Notes under the pieces: generated by a model
The model's database searches: none
Told to the model about the DNA's origin: nothing
Seen by the model: the letters and a program-made list of their open reading frames with translations, nothing else
NCBI GenBank assembly: GCA_034509925.1
Contig: CM067532.1
Span: 9,196,180 to 9,260,179 of the forward strand
Direction of reading: 5' to 3'
DNA from: Hirudinaria manillensis
Taxonomy: Eukaryota; Annelida; Clitellata; Hirudinida; Hirudinidae
DNA: 64,000 nucleotides
Position numbers and translations under genes: made by a program
Shown: positions 45,130 through 57,900 of the stretch, one piece after another
Layout: every line of letters starts with the position of its first letter
How positions within the stretch are numbered: position 1 is the first letter of the stretch

Positions 45130-47229
45130 GTTTCGCTTTCCAAGGCCCGACCTTAAGCCTCAGATTGCTTGGAAATAGGATATCCAATCCTCGGAAGCAC
45201 TCCAATTGCAGCATAATTGGCTGCCTGGCCTTGAGATGAACGAATGAATCCCACCAATTCCATCTGTTGAAAAGTCGTCTGCCAAATCTGAGTCTGGTTT
45301 TGAGTGTCTGTTGGGTTTAGCTCTCTCTCTCCCCTCTCCCAACGAGAACTATTTTCTACCCGATCGCTTTATATTTATTCGTTTTTGTTATTTATTTGTT
45401 AATATAATTTTAAAAGTCATTTGCGTACCGTTACGTTGTTATCGTATCTGCTATCGTTCGTCGTGAATTAGAAACATTTTAATGTTTTTGAGAAATAAAT
45501 CCTTTTTATTTAATTAGCCCTATTTATTTATTTTTATTCTATTATTATAACTATTATTAATATTTATATCAAATGACCAACATAGCCAGGCATCCTGGCA
45601 TCCAGGCAAGGCTGCCTTATTTTGATGAATTGTTAAAGTAATTATGATTAAAATATCATAATTATTATTGCCAAACTTATTTTCAAAATATGGCGACAGA
45701 AAGCATCTTTACTTGTGATGTAATTGTGACATGGTTTATCATCTGAAATTTGCCTCAACCGTGGCCTAAACTTGAGCGCAAAAGTTTTGATTGCTTAGGC
45801 ATGTGAAGTTCATGTTTGACTTTGTCACGCACGTACGGACTTTTGCTCACCTGAGGAGTTTCCATCCATGGACTGGCATCTTGATCCCTCTGAGATGCTG
45901 CATTTCCAGGATTGGCATCGATGACCTTCAAACTTTCAAAGGTCAAATGACAAAAACTGTAGAATAAACATCTCTAAAGCAGAACGTTTTGCTTTGATTT
46001 TCCTTTTAGTTTGACATTTGGTGTGTGGAGTTGTTTTGATTGCTCTGAAGCATTGCTTGCTTGATGGTAATAGTCATAGTAATGGTTATGGTAGTAGTGG
46101 CAGAAAAGGGTCCTGGTGATAGCGAATAGTGATCAAAAGGTGAGCTTTCCCGCATGGAGATACTAATTTCAGAAATTATTATGTTAATTTAAATGATTAT
46201 GATAATTGAAATAATTGTGGTAATTGAAATGATTATGATAATTATAGCAGAAATGGTTAAGGCCATAAATAGTGGTCAAAAGGTGAGCTCCTACCAATGC
46301 TGGTAATGCAGAATGAATGCATTAAATCGGCTCTGGAATGCAATTATTTACCTAATTCCTAGTTATCAATTAACCACTCAAAATGAGGTCATCTAAAAGA
46401 CGTGACGACTCGTGTTAAATTTTCATTTTATTTAAAATTTGTTTAATTAGTTGGTGCCGAGTGGAACAAGAAGGGTGCAGGAGAGATCTGTCGGTCGTGG
46501 TGTCTTTCTCCTCTTTTGGTTTGTCACTCGTTCGTCGGGGAAGGTCGGCTGGGGTCACAGCCTCGAATGGACGGGTCACCGAGTGCAATATAAGCACGAC
46601 TTTGGTATGACCTTTGGCCGTAAAAGCGATTCGACTTCATTGAGGGATTGGATGCGTATTTATCTCGGGATATCAAATGTCATTCGGTGATACCATTCTC
46701 AGATACCATAGGCTCAATCTATTTTCAATAGCTCTCTGTTTCAAGAGAAGTGATTTATGAGGCTATAAATTCATGAATTGTCAAAAATAAAAATTGAAAT
46801 AAATGAAATAAAGTAATTCATCGAGATTTATTGTTCACAAAGTTCTCACTTGTTAGGACTGAGCTTGAAACCCGATATTGGTCTCATATCGGGGTCCTAA
46901 GTCTGGCGAGAGATTGAAGATCCTTTTTGTCACTAAATTTTTTTTATTAAATTGCAGTTTGATTAAGAACAGGGGATGTAATTTTTCTAGTAAATCCTGA
47001 GAACCTCTAGAATTTCTTGTAACAGGCAATTAATATATTATGAATTTATATATTGTTTAATAGAATATTACACCAAATATTCAGAAAATATGAACATATA
47101 GACAAAGCCACCATTCCTTAGCGATTCCAGCTAGACTTAAGTTTTAAATATTGATGCATTTTGATGCCTGTTGATTCACATGTCTACATTCCACAATTCC
47201 AATGCCTACACAGCAGATCACATACTCAC
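45130..47229. other. Intergenic or intronic; possible minus-strand exons
   Basis: The first ~400 nt are probably myotubularin 3' UTR (an AATAAA occurs near 45496). Two GC-richer pieces might be downstream exons of the minus-strand gene that begins at 47396. One is about 45869-45943, which lies between an AG and a good GTGAGC donor on the minus strand; all three frames are open. The other is about 46418-46590, a minus-strand frame ending LIKQILNKMKI. I could not join them in phase, so neither is called. Confidence 0.45.
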
Positions 47230-47396
47230 GTTTGACTCGGTCCTCCACCACCGACACTGCCGACTGCCATGAGTCGCATGTTCCTCTCGATGTCGTCGTC
47301 GCTTCCAGAGCCGCCGGACTGCCTCTGCTCACCATCGAGAGATTCCGTCAGAAGCTTCTGATAGGCTGCCGTTTCTAGGACATCAGTGTCGGCCAT
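47230..47396 (-). CDS. First coding exon of an unknown gene
   Basis: A minus-strand ATG at 47396 opens MADTDVLETAAYQKLLTES, followed by an acidic Ser/Gly segment (GGSGSDDDIERNMRLMAV) and GGGGPSQ, and ends at a strong GTGAGT donor (47229-47224). No acceptor lies upstream, so this should be an initial exon; it ends in phase 2. The rest of the gene should lie at lower coordinates, but no downstream exon could be placed with confidence. I do not recognise the sequence. Confidence 0.5.
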
Positions 47397-47534
47397 TTTT
47401 ATGCATGGATTTTGGTTATCAGGATTCAAAGCAGGCAATTACAATTTATCAATCACTGACCAGTAATTAACATAGGTTATAATGGTCACAAGTAAATGTT
47501 TATTGACTTTAGTAATTACTTAAATGATATTAAA

Positions 47535-50500
47535 TTAATGCACTAATGACACTAATAATGATATCAATAACGATACCAATAATGATACCAATAACGATAC
47601 CAATAATGATACCAATAATGATAACAATAACGATAACAATAACGATACCAATAACGATACCAATAACGATAACAACAACGATATGGATAATAACACCAAA
47701 CAACACCAACGGCTAAGTGACAAAGAACCCGTCGTCATCCGGAAGCTTCTGCTCGAGTGCACGCTCTCCTCCTCCTCGAAATCTTCGCTCCTTCCGACAT
47801 CCCCGCGATTGAGTTCTCCTTCATTGGTGCATGAGTCATCGACGTCGTCTTCATCGTCATCTTCATCGTCGATGACGAAATCCGCGTCTCGTGACTTTAC
47901 TCCGAGTTCTTCGATGACGTCATTGCGACGGAGGTCGTCCGATTTCTCCGTGTCACAACGGGTTTTTCCCATCTCTTCTCCGTCGCCATGACTGCCTCGT
48001 CGCGAGATCTTGGAGGGTATGTCTCCCGGTCCGTCCCCCGCCTCGTGGCAGACGGGGGATTCTGGCGGAGCTTCTTCTGCCGCTCGGGAGCCTTGGATTG
48101 TTTTGTAGCTGATGATGTTGATGCTCGCAGACTCTTTCCTGGAAAGAATGGGTTTCACTTTCATTTCCTGCTTCTTCTTTATCTGGCTTTCTTTGAGGAC
48201 AGGAGATGATTGTTGTTGTTGTTGTTGCTGCTGCTGCAGTTCTTGTCGTGAGATGTCAGTGTCTGTTTGTTCGCTATCTTGAAGCTCTTGGTCTGCTTTT
48301 CCAGCAGACGTCCCAAACTTTTTCGAGGAAAGCACGAGCGATTCGTTTGTCGTGTCCTGGAAAGACAAGATGGTGTTCGTGCCTCTGTGTACACCCTCAT
48401 CGAGTTCCTCATGCAAGAGTTTCGAAATCAGGGAGGCGGCCTGTCGTTAGTTATTAGTTATTAGGAGTCGTTATGATTGTAGGTGAGCAAAAAAATGTGT
48501 TCTTGATTTAATACTGAACTTAAAATAGTCCTAGAGTTGTGATGTTAATTACTTATCCATTAAACAACCAAGTTCTTTGACTAGTTGCTAAAAATTAATG
48601 TTTAAATTAAAAAATATAATATATAAAATAAATTATAATAATTGTTCGATCCAAACCGAAGGAGAAAACTTATAATAAAACCTGAATGAACATCCTGCTC
48701 TGAGGATGAATGAGGATGGGGGCAAAGAGGTCAGCCAGGGTCTCGATGTGCATGGACTGAGAAGTCGTGACCCTCGAAAGGTGGGTGAACACCCTCTGCC
48801 AAAGATCCCTTGATTCAGGGCTGACCATGGTCCTGGAGATGGCAGAAACAATGACAAAATGAAGGAGCAATGAAAACTACTATTGTTAAATAGTTAATTA
48901 ATTAATTAATATATGAATTAATAATCAGTTAATGATGGTTAGTTCATTAACAATTAATAAGAGGAATTAAATTGCAATCATTACGTGATCTTGAAGAAGG
49001 TGGGGTTCTTGATCCGAAGCATGCTGTCGGTCAAGAGACACCTGAGTTCTGTGGAGCGGACCATCCTCTCCAGCTGATCCATCATCACCATGGTGATGGA
49101 TAGAGGGCTGATATGTCGCATGGTTGATCTCTTATTTGCTGCACTGGAGGCATATGACTACACGTTTTGTTTAATAAAATTGGTAAAATTCCATTATTAC
49201 TTAATCCATAGACAAAAGATTGGCGCATAGTCGAAATAAACGCATCTAGCCAATCTTTTGAGCATCTTTGAATTCCCACAAGATGTCAGGACACTTCTTA
49301 GTTAGATGTGTAGTACCTGGCAGTACAGGCCGGGTATCGAATGAATGTTGCCAAAACTGGTGCATTCAAGAGCACTACCCATTTGGCACAAATTAAAGAA
49401 TAGCATGATGTTGGCCGATTTTAGAGAACAGGATTCATTGTCAAACTACCTAAGAATTTCCTTCTTGACGGGAAGGGATGGCCCGTAAGTCTTGTAGGGG
49501 ACTCGGGAGCTTCGGTTGTCGGTTTCCCCCGTGGCAACTGCCTCAAGATGATGGAAGAGGAAGTTGAGACCTTCCTTTGAGAGTTCAAGTTCGGAGTTTG
49601 CTCTGCAGTCGGTGGTTGTTGAACTGATACAAAATGAATGATGATGTGTTGAATGAACTGGAAATGTACATAACTAGAAAGTTGTAGGGTTTGGGTTATG
49701 GTTTGGGTTGGGGTAAGAAGATCATAGGGTAACAACATAATATCAGTAGCAGCAACAACAACAACAATAATAATAACAACAGAGCAATGAAAACTATTAT
49801 TAGAATAAACTATTATATTTATCAATATTAATCATTTGCTATAAGAGCAGGATAAGAGGCCATATCACAGGGACATATAAGGCACTCGAAAGATAATGGC
49901 TAAATGCTAAAAATTTATTTTAATAAATGCTAATAATCTCTGCACGTTCATAAAAGTAAAAATAAACATTCGCCAAATTTTTATCAAGAGACCACAACAG
50001 AGGGACATATAAGGCAGTCGACTAATAAACGAAATATTAATTAGCTCAAATTAGCATTCGTTCGGACGACCTCGGACACCCGGCGCTCGAGAGGTGGTGG
50101 TCCAGGAATTCCCCGAGGTCGTTGACCTTCTTGTGGACCATCACGATGGATGCGGAGTCGTGGTCGCTCGTGAGTTCCCAATCCTTCCATCCTCCGTCGG
50201 AGCTTCCACCGTCCGAATTCCCGTTCTGGATCCTCACTGGAAGGAAGTGAAAGAGAGAATAAACTTCAAAAGGATCTCAGGATGATAGTAAGATTTCAAT
50301 AAATCATTTTAATTAATTAGGTTAAAAATTGTTTTTAAAATTTGCAGCCATGCTCGTCCATTATGAATCTCATAAAGGATTGCATTGCAAAATTATTGGA
50401 AACCTTTTCTGTAAGTTCTGCAATTTTTCGTCTTCTCTTTTGCCTTGCACTTCTTTTGATTCCATCTCGAGCTGTCGGATTCCGAGTCGAGAGAGGCGTC

Positions 50501-52563
50501 TGCAAACTCTCCGCCTCTTCCGGCTCCGACTCGGTGGCAGGTTCTCGAGTGCTGATTCGCGGTGCAGTTTTTCTGTGCTCGGCAGCGTCTGCGGTCGGCA
50601 GCGAGGCCAAGAGAGTGATTAGAATGTTGCCCCACGTGGTTGTTGTGATTTGAGAGACCGCACCTTGGCGCTATCCTAGTCAGGCAGGTGCCGCATCCGG
50701 AGCCTGGGGGGGCATAGAACGGAGGAGGAGGGGGGCACGGGCACGGATTGTCGCACGGTCCGTACTGAAACGAACGTCGAGTGTCTCGTGAACAATAGGA
50801 AGATTACAGGAATGTAATTAAAGAACAGCAACAAACCTTTATGCATGGATCGTCAAATCTGTGGAACTGGAATTGGGAAAAAAATGAATAAAGTTAATAA
50901 AAAAAAAAAACTGGAGATTTAAAATAAGTTGGAAATGTAAATTTCAAGAACCTAAACCCAAGTCTATCTAGCCTAAGGTCTCTTTGCCCAGTTGATGCAA
51001 ATCAAGTAATAATGTTATGATGTAATGTTATCTTTGCAATACGTGAACATATGTCAAGATTTGAATGCAACATCATTAGATGTTCAATAATTACTTATTT
51101 TATTATATGGACCCCATTAACTCAATAAATGAGTTCAATTCCTGAGTGTAAAGGTGTAAAACCATGTAAAGCATCTTACGTTATTGGCTAAGCACCTGGC
51201 TCTTCTGTCTTCAAATTCGCAGAGCCTTTGGTCCACTAGTTTCATGCACTGCATTTTCTGTTCCATTTTCTGTAATTCCAGTCAAAATGATTCATCATTT
51301 GACCCAAGAAGTCACCATTAAATTAATCAATTGATCCAATTAAACTGTTCAACAATAGCCATCCATTTTTTACTAATAACTACATCTACCTCTCTATATC
51401 TTAAGTTCTTTAAGCAATAGCAAGTATTATTTCTAATCCCACTAGTTAAACCTCACAAGATGTCACTTTCAAATTCTGATATCGTCAACATAATTTATAA
51501 TAATTACTAATTTGTAATAATGATTTAATGATAGTTGCTTTTATGCAACGATATCAGCACAACAGTAAGATACAAAGTGCATTGGGTTTGCTAAGGTGAA
51601 TCACACTTGCCTTCATTATCACGTCTTTCATAGCTGGATCAGGACATGAAATGTAACTCTGGTTGCAATCCTCCAAAATGTAAACCAGTTTCATCTGAGC
51701 AAATGCAACTCAAAAATGCTAATTTTACATTTTCCATAACTTTTAAATGTTAAAAAATATAAAGCTTTTAAAAAATTATATAACATGTCTTGGTCACCTT
51801 TTCAGTTATTAGAGTAAGTTTTTCAGAATCAAATGCAGACAAGCATCTTTTCATATTTTCAAGTTTTCTATTAGACACAAACTACAAAATAAAAATTAAG
51901 AGAGTTATAAGAGACAATGCCTGCCTCATTTTGATCCAGTCAACTATTTCTTGGACCACTTATGCTAATATTTATATATTCTTGGCACCAATGAAATAAA
52001 ATTAAATATCTAACACGTTGAGGAGAGCTATAGTCAAATATGGCCTGATTCTGAAAGATAAAAGTTGGTTTTTAATAAATTTTAATTAAGGGAAATAATG
52101 GCAAAACTGCAAACTTTGCAAAATATCGTTCCAAAATCAAAATTCAGAAAAGTATTGGAATTGTGTCTGGTCTTAAGTTTTTTTAACAGCTAGTAAAAGT
52201 GCACCACAACAAAACTAAAGTTCTTACCTGTGGGGGAAAACATGGTTGATGTTTCCTCTGCAACATGAATGTTATGATTGGATAACCTCATTAAAATTTA
52301 ATTACAATTATAATCCTTACGTCGACACAAGATTGTAAATCACTTTTGCATGGCGGGCACAACTGGTTCATCATGCGTGCAAACCGCATCTTGAGAAGCA
52401 GACAATATAGTTAGAAAAGTAATGCATTTGGAGGTCCGAAATTAGAAGTGAATTAACACACCTTCCTTGACAGCAATTTCGATTTTTTTTCTTCCAAAGC
52501 ACACAAATTGTCGTCGATGCATCTTAGAGATTTTAATACGTTCCTGCTGCAACATTCACACAT
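47535..52563 (-). CDS. Unrecognised 14-exon gene, cysteine-rich N-terminal half
   Basis: Not assigned to a family. Exons in transcription order: 52563-52462, 52389-52321, 52257-52228, 52050-52015, 51881-51798, 51694-51611, 51269-51180, 50866-50837, 50764-50404, 50236-50080, 49623-49450, 49107-48985, 48832-48682, 48440-47535; about 798 aa, every junction in phase. The first eight small exons give a Cys-rich helical region (MCECCSRNVLKSLRCIDD, NQLCPPCKSDLQSC, LVDQRLCEFEDRRARC). Exon 9 has CDNPCPCPPPPPF. Exons 10-13 look globular; LWQRVFTHLSRV and ETLADLFAPILI recall the last third of a Rho-GAP fold, but too weakly to name. The final exon is Gln/Ser/Glu-rich and ends in a Leu-Val-Ser tail coded by a minisatellite. 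Intron 6 has a GC donor. Exon 9 could instead read through to a stop at 50393, giving a 298-aa form. Start codons of this gene and EFCAB5 are 0.49 kb apart. Confidence 0.7.
47545..47690. repeat. Coding minisatellite, ACC/AAC-AATAACGAT units
   Basis: About twelve copies of a 12-nt unit of the type ACGATACCAATA on the plus strand. Read on the minus strand it extends the frame of the cysteine-rich gene as repeated Ser-Leu-Leu-Val/Leu/Ile, about 45 hydrophobic residues before the stop at 47535. Confidence 0.85.
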
Positions 52564-53052
52564 GGTCTTGTATATGTACAATAGTAATACGTTTTTTTTG
52601 TATAATTTAAGTTACGATAAACATATAATCATATTTTAAACTTAAAGGTTACAACCGAATGCAACCGATTGGTTGTTTTTTTTAACTAAAAATTAATAAT
52701 TTTCGGTTGCTAGGTTACTAGGGTTTCTTTGATCAGTCCCCAAAACGAACAATTATCTTTTGATGTAATATTCAAATCACTTTAGAATAGTGGTATTTTT
52801 GGCATTAATTATGTTAAAATTTAAAATTTAACTGCTCTAATTTTAAATATTAATAGAGTTTCGGTTACATTTTGTTTCTATAGATACCAAAAAGTTTCGG
52901 AAAACTTATCGGTGGATCGCGAATCGAGATGGAGTAAATATCATTAGAAATGTCTTTGATTATTTTTTCATCAGTAGCGCAATACACCTTGATATTTAGA
53001 ATCATATTTCACTTCATGACATGTGTCGTTATTTGGTACGTGGTAAAACGTT
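52564..53052. promoter_or_regulatory. Divergent intergenic region, cysteine-rich gene / EFCAB5
   Basis: The two start codons face away from each other across 489 nt, so one short stretch must serve both 5' ends. I see no TATA box or named motif that stands out. Around 52740-52900 the sequence is slightly less AT-rich. An alternative EFCAB5 first exon could start with the ATG near 53018 and end at the GTACGT near 53038; it is also in phase. Confidence 0.5.
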
Positions 53053-54406
53053 ATGACTACGAGAGTGATGCTTTTGTGAGAAAGGCGTACATGTTTTACC
53101 ACAATTTTTAAATTTAAATACGCTGAGACTTGTCCAAACTGATTTTATAATCATTATCTCACATCCTCTCCAGCCTTAAAATTTTAGCATACTTTAATAC
53201 GAACTTTTGATTTCATTTAATAAAAGTGACTAAAATTTATGTTTAAAATCTACATTTTAGTGCTTTTGTAAAGGAAAACAAGGAAAAAGAAAAACCTCAA
53301 CAAAGAAATAAGTATGCTGTCCCAATTGCCCATTATTGCAAGATTGATTTTGACCAAATATCCCAAATCGAGAGTAGCATATCACAACGTGAGCTAAACC
53401 TATTTAATTGAGTTGTGCGATAACAGTAAATATTTTGAATTATCTTCATGTAACAGACTTTATATGCTGCTTGTATTTTTTAGGCCTTGAATCTGCATCT
53501 TCTGCTAGAGCAAGTGCAGCTCACTCGAGAGAATCGGCTGCAAAAGCCAGCATAAAAGGTTCCAGACATGAAGGACCCGAGATAGCACCCTCCGCTATAC
53601 CCTCAGGCATTGTATCCGGCCTCACATCCGGCTTCACATCCGGCTTCACCTCTGCCTTTTCTGAAGCGTCCATGCCTCCAATTCTCGAGGATTCAGAACT
53701 CGTATCAAGGCTCTTCAAAAATGGCCTCAACAAGGGTATCGTTCGAGGCAAGGCCACAGACAAGGCGGAGTTCATCAGGTGAGATGTCCTTGTGGTGGAG
53801 CAATGCCTCCAAGATTGATTCTCCCCATTTGCAAGATTAGGCAGATGTTCTCCATTGACTGTTCACTTTTCATTCCAGGCTCATCAATTAAGTTCATTCT
53901 TAGATTTATTACCACCACCGCCACCACCACCACTACCGCCACCGCCACCCCCACCACCGCCACCACCATAACAAAGGTCGCAGCTGGTCATTGATCAACT
54001 AGCACTGGAGTGGTTAAAGAGTGAACAGTTTGACAAAGAAACCCTGATTTACCTCGTTGACAAGTTGTTTCCTGTTCTCATCCTGGGCCTCATCAAGGTG
54101 AAGGATAACAATTGGCTCACCTGGATGTCATCATCATCATTATTGTTCTAATAGTTGAAATGCAATATTATTATTATTATATATTATTATATCTTATAAT
54201 ATCATCATCATTATGCTCTAATAGATTCTATTGCAATATTATTATTATTATTATTAGTAGTAGTAGTATTACATAGTTATATCTTATTTATTACTGTTAC
54301 ATTTTACAATATCATCATCACCGTAATTGTTTTAGTAGTTATATTATTAATACATATTATTACATCTTATGTATTATTATCATCATCATCATAATAATTA
54401 TTATCA

Positions 54407-54443
<37 letters not shown>

Positions 54444-54926
54444 TGCAATGAGGCGGTTTTGTTATGCCAATATTTCTAATCAATCGTATCAAGGTCATGG
54501 AGGAGGCAGAGAAGAGGGGACTGCTTGGCAAGGACGAACCCGACCCCAACTTCAACCCACTCGACTATCTGGGTAGGTACCTCCTCAGAAACAATCCCAG
54601 GTACGGAGACTTCAACGAGGGACACCCGTACGTCTGCGGACTGAGATTTGTCGCAGAAAAGCTGAGGAGGAAGATGGAGGTTTATACGGGCAGCAGGTGT
54701 GGCCTTATGGCTATTACTATCAATATTATCAGTAATATTTTTATTATTAATAATAGTTATTAACATTTATAATAATAATAATAATAATGTTTATAATAAT
54801 AATATTATTAGTATTATAATATTTTTATTATTGGTTTATTTTAGTATAATAATATTATTATTATAGATGTTAATAACCATTTATAATAATATTATTATTA
54901 TTATAATAAAATAATCCAATGATAAA

Positions 54927-54965
<39 letters not shown>

Positions 54966-57900
54966 GACTTATTTTAGTTGTAGTAGTTTGTTGTATCTTA
55001 TCTTATTGTAATTTTAATTGTCGTGCACAGGTGACACTCTCATGCCAAAGTTTTTTTGTTCTATTTGCCAATTGGTGGTGTCTACACACACACACACGCA
55101 CGCGCACGCGCACGCATGAACACGCACACACACATACATACAGCATCTCACAGTAGCAGTAAACATTTGAATTCCCCAATCTGATTGTAAGCACTTTGCA
55201 AGCACTTAAGCTCTAAACCAGCTTTGAAAGCTGCTGAACGATAAGCAAATATCATTTGTTACAACAACAACAATGCAAAAGGTTGGGCTTCCTGAAGATG
55301 GAGGCCAACAAGAGACGCAGGAACTGCGAGATGGAGCAGCAGAAGCGAAATGAGGAAAAACTCCGCAGGATCAACGCCCTGCGGGAACTGTTTTATTCCT
55401 GGAATTCGGGGAAAAGGATTCCGCTGATAATGGTCGGTTGTTAAAAATAACGCCGGAGACATTGACAACGATGAAGTTAAATATTCATAGGTGACTGTGC
55501 GGAAAAAGAGGCAAAATTGCTTTATCAAAATTTTTTTTTATGCTGTTTATTCAAATTTATCAGTTGATTAAAAAGTTACAAAGTTGAAATTAAAAAAAAA
55601 AAAACTGATCAAAATTCCCCACCTCCCCTCGATTCATTTCGAAGACCCAAAATGCCATGCTGTCTTTCAAACATCGAGAGGCTTCCTTTGGGTACATGTC
55701 GGACGAAGGTTTGAATCTACCCCACGATTGGCTGAGCGATCAGGACGGAGAGACTTACCTGCTCGCCGATAGGTTCATCGAGGTGATGATGATGATGATG
55801 ATGATGATGATCATAATGTTTGTGACAGAATATGATTTCTGCAATATTTTCCTAATACATTTCCCCATCTCGAAAACCATCCCAGGGCCACCATAACCAC
55901 TACCATCATCAACATCATCTTCACCATCATCACCATCATCATCATTATAATTGTCATCATAATCATTATCATTATCGTAGTACATCATGGTACCCGCCAT
56001 GAACCTCACCCCTCGTCAGTTCAATGACTTCATTCGTCACATGGAAATGGCGGGAATCGACTTCAAGGAGATCAGCAGGAGGAATGAGGTCACCTATCAA
56101 CTCCAGCAACTCTTTCACAACTGTGACGTCTGCAAGGTGACTACAACTGATGACGACGGCGACGATGATGACGATGATGGTGGTGATGTTGGTGATTGCA
56201 TTGGATCGAGGCGATTGTAAATTTGCAAAGCCGTTCGTACAATTCCGAACCAGATCGAATACCTGGACAAGGCGAAGGTCATGAACCTATTGTCAAGTTT
56301 CTACATGAGGAACACTGTGGCCATGCAAGAGAAGCTGAACAATCCCAAGTATTGTGAGTCAACCATGCCGATAAAAATGATGTTGATGATACTGATAATG
56401 ATGAGGGTGACGGGAGAGAGTTCAACATAGGAGGGCATAACGGTGCCGACGTTTTTTGGTTGATTTCTATTTGGACTTAACTTCCTAATGATTGCCAAGA
56501 TGCAACTCTGAAGACGTGCATTTGCTGCATGACATAAATTATTCATAGTCTGTTTTTAATCCAGGGCCCTTCTCTGAAGCACGAGAACTTCCTGACGATC
56601 CTCGGATTTCGGAATCAGAGGTTGGTCGACTGGTCTCCCTGGAAATTCTAGAAACGGTTGATTTTTAATGGCATCAAACACAAAATGGCCACAAGAAACC
56701 AGTTTTTTGTTTAATCAGAACAAAAACAACAACTTTAGAAATTACTTTACGAGCCCCAGTGTAATGTGATCATTCCCCAAATAAATATTTCAGCACTAAT
56801 GTCATCATCATCATCAACGTCATCTCCATCATCATCATTCCGTATGAGCAGCTTCCCGATTGGGTACTAGTCGACCTGAGCAAGGGCGTCTACCCACCCG
56901 ACGACTACATCATGGAGGAATGCCCCCCCGACAAGTCGAGCGTCGAGATCCTAAAGACCCCGGTCTGGAGGGACATGCCGTACGTCGACTTCTTTACCAG
57001 GGAGAATGTCAAGTTTGCCACCCTCGACTTCCAGCGTTACCAGGAGTACGAGATGCTGAGTGAGTCACACGACGGGCGTTGATAACTTAACTTAAGTTAA
57101 TGAATGAATTAACCTCAGCTGACTCATAGCTGTAAATACTCAGTAAGATTAGTAATCACAGCTTCACGTGCCATTATTTTTTTAATGACCTAATTTTAGC
57201 TTGAATCCTTTCTGTTAATTTCAAATAAAACATATCTCATCGGCCATTGATTGAATGATTGATTGACTGATTGATTGATTGAAGAATTCGAGAGGATAAA
57301 GGAAGACAGGAAGAACATCAAGATCCTTCCTTTGGTGCCAAATCGTAGGGAGATTTTCATCTTCGGACCAAAATTGAAGATTAAGGAAAAGGTCGAAACT
57401 GGTTCGTCAGCTGCCAAGTGCTATTTTTTTTGTAGTATGATTTACCGATTTATCATAAATTGAATTATTTTGTCTGTAATCACTTAACTTGATTAATAAA
57501 AAAAAAGTTAATTATCTTATTGATTCAATTAACAGTTTAATTATCTTAATGATTATGATAATCATTTTGTAATCAGAAGAAAGTTCTGAAAAAATTAGTG
57601 AACCAATTGCAGACTAAGACATTTTCACAATTTGCCTCGCAAGAACGAATGCACGAATGAATGAATGCAGGCATGAATGCAACGATCAGACTCAGTAACC
57701 CCAGTGCGCCATTGTAGGTAACAAACTAGACTTCCTGCCCGTATGGAAACTAATAAAGGTGAGAGACATGGACAAGGAGAGCGGTCTGATCTCCAGGAAC
57801 CACTTCTGCGGCCTGGTCATGAACTTCCTCGGTCCCGCCATCGACAATCAGGGCATCATCAACAGACTGGGGGTCTTCTTCGTCGAAGGATGCAAGATGA

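Noticed and set aside
46451-46690. 79-codon plus-strand open frame at 46.45-46.69 kb
   Set aside because: No family resemblance and no splice partners; the opposite strand looks slightly more protein-like but also could not be joined.
47545-47690. Regular short repeat considered as a CRISPR-like array
   Set aside because: Units are 12 nt, directly adjacent with no unique spacers, and the genome is eukaryotic; it is a coding minisatellite.
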